Source: Bacteroidales bacterium
GTDB taxonomy: Bacteria; Bacteroidota; Bacteroidia; Bacteroidales; Muribaculaceae
Direction of reading: 5' to 3'
Length of the DNA: 11,208 nucleotides
Assembly (NCBI GenBank): GCA_900755985.1
Contig: CAAEIL010000123.1
Span: forward strand, 1 to 11,208
A program made the position numbers and the translations under genes. Numbering within the stretch: position 1 is the first letter of the stretch; the number at the start of each line of letters is the position of its first letter. The notes beneath the pieces are model-generated. The model was not told the DNA's origin. It searched no databases and worked only from the letters and a program-made list of their open reading frames with translations. Positions 7,561 to 11,208 of the stretch are shown piece after piece.

Positions 7561-7610
7561 GAAAAGAGAATAAAGCCTCGCGTGCCGGATATGGCGTTGC
7601 CGGCTTATTC
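7561..7610 (-). terminator. Possible intrinsic terminator of the 132-residue protein gene
   Basis: On the minus strand GAATAAGCC (7610-7602, containing the TAA stop) pairs with GGCTTTATTC (7577-7568), giving nine pairs with a one-base bulge and a loop of 24 nt. The downstream stretch is pyrimidine- and T-rich (TCTTTTC, 7567-7561). The long loop and the stem starting inside the coding sequence make it weak. A competing inner GCCGG/CCGGC stem is also possible. Confidence 0.35.
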
Positions 7611-8003
7611 GCTTAGCTTCTGTATTTCGGCCTGGATTACAGCTTGCTGTGCGGCTGTGGTCTCGGAGTAATAGCAGTAGACTTTTTCGCCCTTGATAAT
7701 CATATATATGGCATAAACCTTATCGACCTTGTCGCCCATGGTGTCGGACGACTGGTAAGCCGATGTCAGGACGGTGTAGTTTTTGCTGACATCAGTGGTG
7801 GTGACGTCGTCCGGAAGTACGTCTTTGAGGAAAATGTCCGTTGCTTCTTTGCTCATCATGCATTTGCCTTCGTATAGGCAACCGTTTTGTTTGCTGTCAT
7901 CATAGACGCCGGTCAGGTCGACAAAAAATGGGAAGAGGACAGTGGCTTTGGCGCCCAGCGCCGAAACCATGGTCAGGAGAAGTACGAAAATAATCTTTCT
8001 CAT
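7605..8003 (-). CDS. Small exported protein of unknown function
   Basis: This 132-residue protein has a clear Sec type I signal peptide (MRKIIFVLLLTMVSALGAKA, cleavage likely after residue 20). The mature part is about 112 residues and contains Cys42, Cys48 and Cys110, so one disulphide is possible in the periplasm. A segment about 76-112 (YTVLTSAYQSSDTMGDKVDK, then VYAIYMIIKGEKVYCYYS) reads as two or three beta strands and is followed by a Gln/Ala-rich helix to the end. I do not recognise a family. The ATG at 8003-8001 follows an A/T-rich region without Shine-Dalgarno, and a TACATTTG box about 115 bp upstream could be its promoter. It is separated from glgB by 350 bp and a possible terminator, so it is probably a single-gene unit. 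The signal peptide, and the fact that it is open from start to stop, make it real rather than a shadow frame. Confidence 0.75.
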   Translation of the reverse strand: MRKIIFVLLLTMVSALGAKATVLFPFFVDLTGVYDDSKQNGCLYEGKCMMSKEATDIFLKDVLPDDVTTTDVSKNYTVLTSAYQSSDTMGDKVDKVYAIYMIIKGEKVYCYYSETTAAQQAVIQAEIQKLSE

Positions 8004-8116
8004 GGTTATTAAGTTGGAAATTATGATTTTGTCAATTAGTAATTTATCTGTGGTAAAAACAGCAGATATGATTGGAATATAGGCAGGGTGGGGTGCAAGA
8101 TATTAAAGTCACAGCG

Positions 8117-8124
8117 CAAATGTA
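8117..8124 (-). promoter_or_regulatory. Candidate -7 box (TACATTTG) for the 132-residue protein gene
   Basis: The minus strand reads TACATTTG, an exact TAnnTTTG match. It would start transcription near 8110 and leave a leader of about 105 nt before the ATG at 8003. No clear TTG is found at the -33 distance, so this is a weaker call than the other two promoters. Confidence 0.4.
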
Positions 8125-8247
8125 CAATAAAATTTGATATTTAATGCTATTTGGCGATAAAGCAAGTTCAAAATATGTTTCTTTTTGATTTGTTTCCGGT
8201 TGCTTTGATGATATTTTGAAAAGAAATTTTTAAAATACATGCAAAAA

Positions 8248-8279
8248 TTTGGATTTTGCCTATTTAGTATATACCTTTG
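8248..8279 (+). promoter_or_regulatory. Bacteroidota-type promoter for the repeat-protein gene
   Basis: TTTG (8248-8251), a 20-bp spacer and TACCTTTG (8272-8279) match the -33/-7 consensus. Transcription should start near 8286, leaving a leader of about 28 nt rich in T before the ATG at 8314. There is no Shine-Dalgarno sequence, which is normal in this phylum. Confidence 0.65.
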
Positions 8280-8313
8280 CGAAGATACATTCACTTTTTT
8301 CAGTCAATTTTTT

Positions 8314-11208
8314 ATGAAGGTACATTTTACTAAGACTGTAGCGGTTGCTCTTGCTCTGAGTGTGCTTCCGCTGTGCGCTGATGCCAAAACCGGCGCTCCT
8401 CATTCAGTCAAGGCTGACGTGTCATTTGACAATGTGTCTTTGTCCTGGCAATCGCCTTCGGCCCCCAAGGTGCTGAAATGGCATGACGGCAAAGACTACA
8501 ATGGCGACACCGCGCCTGTTTCCAATCCTCAGAAGAGTGTCAAAAGCTATGCCGCTGCCAAGTTTACGGCCGACGACCTTAAGATGGTGGTCGGTGAGAA
8601 AGTCGTGGCGATAGATGCGTTTAACTATCGTCAGGTCGTCTCGCTCACCGTATATGTCTACGAAGACGGCGTTGTTGTCGCTCAGGGCAAAGGCGATATG
8701 ACACAGTATATCAAGAATACGTTTATGAAGGTTCCGCTTTCCGAGCCTGTCGAAATCAAGGCCGGAAAAGAATATATGTTCGCCGCCTGTTATGAAGCCG
8801 GCTCAAACTTCGACTTTGTCTGCATCAAGGACGTCGCAACCGAAGCCCACGGCAAAAGCGACCTGTTCTCGACCGACGGCAAAAACTGGGTCGGCACCAA
8901 TAACGGTGACTACCTCATCACAGCCTGTCTTGCCAACGATGTCGACGAGGCCCCCACAGGCTACAATGTCTATGATGGCAGCCAACTGCTGACGGCAGCG
9001 CCGATAGCCGAAACATCGTTGTCGCTCGAGTCACAGGGTCAGGGCACGCACAGCTACGTAGTCGAGGCCGTATATGACGGCGTCACCCACAAGGCCAAGG
9101 CTGTCGACGCCGCCACACGCGCATATTCGTCATACGCACCCGCGGCGACATTCGGAGCCTCCGCTGTCACCGACCTCAATGTAGACCTTGTCTGGGACGC
9201 TCCGCTGACAGGTGCTTCCGGCCTTACCTGGTGTGTTGGCGACGAACCCGCATTGTCGATAGGCGGCACTGCTTCGTCCAACACCAAGGTGTGGGTGCGC
9301 AACAGCTTTGACGCCTCGGACCTCGTGGCTTTTGCCGGAGGCAAAATTACCGCTGTCGACTATATGTTCAAGGAGTCTTGCATGAGCAAGGTCACAGCTT
9401 GGGTTATGGAAGATGGCGTCATTGTGGCAAAGGCTGATATGGATGACGCTCAGGTATCGGCCATAACTCCCAACCAGTGGGTTAAGATTCCGCTCGAATC
9501 TCCGGTCGAAATCCTTCCCGGACACAGCTATGCATACGGTGTCTATGTCATGCATACACCTAAGGCACACCCCATGGGAGTCGACGGCTCCGAAGGTGTC
9601 AATGTCAAGGGCAACAGCTTCTCGACATCGTCACCCAACTCGTCAGACTTCCTCAAATCCAAACCCTCGTGGAAAACCCTGGCACAAGGCGGCATCAAAG
9701 GCAACTGGATGCTTAAGGCCGACATCGAAGGCGGCAAGACACTTGCCGGCGACGTGAGCTATGACCTGACACGCGACGGCGAAGCTATTGCCTCGGGCCT
9801 CACCGCCTGCACCTTCGCCGATGTTGTCAGCGCCCCCGGCACATACACCTATGGTCTGACAACCAAAGTCGGTGACCTTGTCTCGGACAAAGTCACCAAG
9901 GAAGTCAATGTGGCACTTCCTCCGGCATTCACCGCCCCCCTCATTGCAGACGCAAACTTTGACGAGACCACCGGCGACATCAGCATAGAGTGGAACACTG
10001 ACAAAGATCTGAGTCACTGCGGCGATGCCGCTTACATGGTAGGCTTTGACGAAGAAATGTCCATGATGTGGGGCACGCAGTTCACCGCCGACGAACTCTC
10101 GGCATACCGGGATCTCGAAATACAGCGTCTTAAGTTTATCATCGGTGAGAATGTATCAGGACTTAAAGTCGGCGTTTACACCGACAAAGGCCAGGCTCTC
10201 TCGGAAGTTGACCTGTCTGAAACCGACATCACACCTCAGGCAATGTACGAACTTACTTTGCCCACACCGGTAAAGATTACCGGCGAGCAGAGTCTCGTGC
10301 TTGCATACAGCGGAACACTGGCAGCTGAATCTTCGCCCATCATTCTTGACGAAGGTCCTCTGGTCGCCGGCGGCGCACGCGTCAGCCTCAGCGGCGGCGC
10401 CACTTGGATGAACCTCGGCACCATCAACTCCACCTACAACAACTACAACATCGTCATCTCGGCAATTGCCTGCGAAAAAGCCGACACCGAGGCACAGACC
10501 CTGAAACATGTCGGCGCTATGCGCGCTCTGCCTTCGGCAACAGCAAGTGTCGAAAGCCGCGAACTCGGTGTCGAAACTCCCGTAGCTCCCTTCATCCCCG
10601 AAGCAAAAACAGCGGCAAGACCCAAAGTTGCCTCGTTCCGCGTATATTGCAACGGCGAACTTATTGGCAGCACCACCCGGCACAGCTATCAGGGCAAAGT
10701 TCCCGGCTATGGCAAATTCACTTACAACGTTACGGCTGTATATGACAACGGCTGGGAATCAGCTGAATCGAAATCGCTGACTGTTTCACGTACAATCGCC
10801 CAGAAAGCTCAGGCTCCTTACGGCCTCAGCGGTAAACTCAACGCCGCCGGAGGCGCAGACCTCAGCTGGCAGTCTCCCGACAAGGCTACTGTCCTGACTT
10901 ACAACACCAGCGGCATTACTCACGGATTCGGCCTCACCGGCTCGAACATTGAGACCTACGCCGCACAGAAATTCCCCGCATCCGAACTCGAATCGCAGGT
11001 GGGCAAGAAAATCGACCACATCTGCTTCGGACTTCTCGATAACAATCTCAAGACCCTCGAAGTCATTGTCATCGTTGACGAAAACATCATGTACTCACAG
11101 AGTGTCGATGTATCCACACTTGTCAAAGGTGTCAACGACGTACGCCTCAACGAGCCCTTCGAGATTGTACCGGGCCTCAACATCGGTGTCGGCTACGCCA
11201 CTACCTAC
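8314..11208 (+). CDS. Large secreted repeat protein with split FN3/beta-sandwich modules, 3' end missing
   Basis: The ATG at 8314 opens a frame of 965 codons that reaches the right edge without a stop, so the protein is longer than seen. Residues 1-24 are a Sec signal peptide (ending LCADA); the Cys at 21 lacks a proper lipobox. The rest is a tandem array. Each unit starts with an FN3-like strand (VSLSWQSP 41-48, VDLVWDAP 290-297, ISIEWNTD 556-563, ADLSWQSP 848-855), continues with a beta-rich module of about 150-165 residues (58-209, 306-472, 571-721, 863 onward), and ends with FN3-like strands (213-265, 475-533, 770-826) such as YNVYDGSQLL and VTAVYDNGWES. The modules share F-x-A-(D/E)-L, DG-x-V-(V/I), and P-(V/F)-(E/K)-I-x-(P/A)-G-like positions, but they are diverged. 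No catalytic motif is visible. A surface adhesin or glycan-binding role is inferred from gingipain/HagA-like architecture. A C-terminal sorting domain, if any, is outside the window. The promoter is at 8248-8279. Confidence 0.9.
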   Translation, partial: MKVHFTKTVAVALALSVLPLCADAKTGAPHSVKADVSFDNVSLSWQSPSAPKVLKWHDGKDYNGDTAPVSNPQKSVKSYAAAKFTADDLKMVVGEKVVAIDAFNYRQVVSLTVYVYEDGVVVAQGKGDMTQYIKNTFMKVPLSEPVEIKAGKEYMFAACYEAGSNFDFVCIKDVATEAHGKSDLFSTDGKNWVGTNNGDYLITACLANDVDEAPTGYNVYDGSQLLTAAPIAETSLSLESQGQGTHSYVVEAVYDGVTHKAKAVDAATRAYSSYAPAATFGASAVTDLNVDLVWDAPLTGASGLTWCVGDEPALSIGGTASSNTKVWVRNSFDASDLVAFAGGKITAVDYMFKESCMSKVTAWVMEDGVIVAKADMDDAQVSAITPNQWVKIPLESPVEILPGHSYAYGVYVMHTPKAHPMGVDGSEGVNVKGNSFSTSSPNSSDFLKSKPSWKTLAQGGIKGNWMLKADIEGGKTLAGDVSYDLTRDGEAIASGLTACTFADVVSAPGTYTYGLTTKVGDLVSDKVTKEVNVALPPAFTAPLIADANFDETTGDISIEWNTDKDLSHCGDAAYMVGFDEEMSMMWGTQFTADELSAYRDLEIQRLKFIIGENVSGLKVGVYTDKGQALSEVDLSETDITPQAMYELTLPTPVKITGEQSLVLAYSGTLAAESSPIILDEGPLVAGGARVSLSGGATWMNLGTINSTYNNYNIVISAIACEKADTEAQTLKHVGAMRALPSATASVESRELGVETPVAPFIPEAKTAARPKVASFRVYCNGELIGSTTRHSYQGKVPGYGKFTYNVTAVYDNGWESAESKSLTVSRTIAQKAQAPYGLSGKLNAAGGADLSWQSPDKATVLTYNTSGITHGFGLTGSNIETYAAQKFPASELESQVGKKIDHICFGLLDNNLKTLEVIVIVDENIMYSQSVDVSTLVKGVNDVRLNEPFEIVPGLNIGVGYATTY
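8485..8940 (+). repeat. Repeat module 1 of the split-FN3 protein (residues 58-209)
   Basis: This protein-level repeat contains FTADDLKMVVGEKVVAIDAF (84-103), VYEDGVVVAQG (115-125), VPLSEPVEIKAGKEY (140-154) and the closing NWVGTNNGDYLITACL (191-206). The FN3-like second half starts at GYNVYDG (216-222). Confidence 0.65.
9229..9729 (+). repeat. Repeat module 2 of the split-FN3 protein (residues 306-472)
   Basis: The equivalents are FDASDLVAFAGGKITAVDY (332-350), VMEDGVIVAKAD (364-375), IPLESPVEILPGHSY (392-406) and the closing SWKTLAQGGIKGNWMLKADI (452-471). It is the closest match to module 1. FN3-like strands VSYDLTRDGEAI (481-492) follow. Confidence 0.65.
10024..10476 (+). repeat. Repeat module 3 of the split-FN3 protein (residues 571-721)
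   Basis: The equivalents are FTADELSAYRDLEIQRLKF (590-608), VGVYTDKGQALSE (619-631), LTLPTPVKITGEQSLVLAY (647-665) and the closing TWMNLGTINSTYNNYNIVIS (697-716). It is followed by an unusual linker before the FN3-like strands resume. Confidence 0.6.
10477..10638 (+). other. Ala/Pro/Thr/Glu-rich linker in repeat protein (residues 722-775)
   Basis: Between module 3 and its FN3-like tail there are about 50 low-complexity residues (for example SATASVESRELGVETPVAPF, 741-760, then IPEAKTAARPK). Modules 1 and 2 have only 3-5 residues at this point. It looks like a flexible or protease-sensitive spacer. Confidence 0.5.
10900..11208 (+). repeat. Repeat module 4 of the split-FN3 protein, truncated by window edge
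   Basis: The equivalents are FPASELESQVGKKIDHICF (887-905), VIVDENIMYSQSVDV (919-933) and VRLNEPFEIVPGLNIGVGYA (943-962). The closing W...I.A strand would lie beyond the edge. Confidence 0.6.

Larger units (their letters stand above)
8004..8313. promoter_or_regulatory. AT-rich divergent intergenic region
   Basis: This is a 310-bp gap between the leftward exported-protein gene and the rightward repeat-protein gene. It is much richer in A/T than the flanking genes, most strongly at about 8125-8270, as expected for promoter DNA. It holds one promoter-like element facing each way (listed separately). I see no RNA gene, repeat family or riboswitch-like structure in it. Confidence 0.6.

Noticed and set aside
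8109..8294. 61-codon leftward frame in the intergenic region
   Set aside because: It covers the rightward promoter and AT-rich spacer, its composition is Lys/Asn/Phe noise, and it has no recognisable start context.
8314..8388. Lipoprotein signal on the repeat protein (Cys21)
   Set aside because: The residue before the Cys is Leu, not Gly/Ala/Ser, so the lipobox fails; cleavage after ADA fits better.
10156..10683. 175-codon leftward frame and similar frames at 9130-10017
   Set aside because: Antisense to the 965-codon repeat-protein gene, whose signal peptide and repeated modules show which strand is coding.
1..11208. CRISPR array, transposon, phage remnant, tRNA or rRNA
   Set aside because: No spaced direct repeats, transposase, integrase, terminal inverted repeats or structural-RNA signatures were seen on either strand.

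Overview
The window looks like chromosomal DNA of a Bacteroidota bacterium, most likely order Bacteroidales and perhaps a Muribaculaceae-like gut species. The reasons are promoters of the Bacteroidota type (TTG, an 18-20 bp spacer, then TAnnTTTG), starts preceded by A/T-rich sequence rather than Shine-Dalgarno motifs, a eukaryote-like GH13_8 glycogen branching enzyme, a Bacteroidales-style AddA/RecB-like helicase-nuclease, and secreted modular beta-sandwich proteins. The genus assignment is inference. Genes are moderately GC-rich, and the main divergent intergenic region is strongly AT-rich.

Layout. Positions 1-7253 hold one leftward gene train. In transcription order it is glgB (7253-5091), a small lipoprotein (5071-4601), a SUI1/YciH-family translation factor (4611-4255, overlapping the lipoprotein by 11 bp), a 1173-residue UvrD/RecB-type helicase-nuclease (about 4181-660), and the first 200 codons of a secreted protein that is probably a GH20 beta-N-acetylhexosaminidase (600 to beyond the left edge). 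A good promoter lies about 100 bp upstream of glgB. The short gaps suggest that at least glgB, the lipoprotein, the SUI1 gene and the helicase gene are co-transcribed. Upstream is a 350-bp non-coding stretch, then a leftward gene for a 132-residue exported protein of unknown function (8003-7605). An AT-rich divergent promoter region (8004-8313) separates it from a large rightward gene starting at 8314 that stays open to the right edge (965 codons, no stop).

How the genes relate. The train mixes glycogen synthesis, translation initiation and double-strand-break processing, so it is more likely a housekeeping neighbourhood than one pathway. The right-hand gene encodes a secreted protein with at least four diverged copies of a beta-rich module. 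Each module appears to sit inside a fibronectin-III-like fold, between the 'LSWxxP' strand and the 'YxVYxxG...AVYDxG' strands. This resembles the architecture of Porphyromonas gingipain/HagA adhesins.

The most noteworthy items are that split-FN3 repeat protein, the histone-H1-like Lys/Ala tail on the branching enzyme, a possible leaderless longer form of the same enzyme, and the non-ATG start of the helicase-nuclease. I see no mobile element, CRISPR array, tRNA or rRNA, and no convincing new defence or other multi-gene system.
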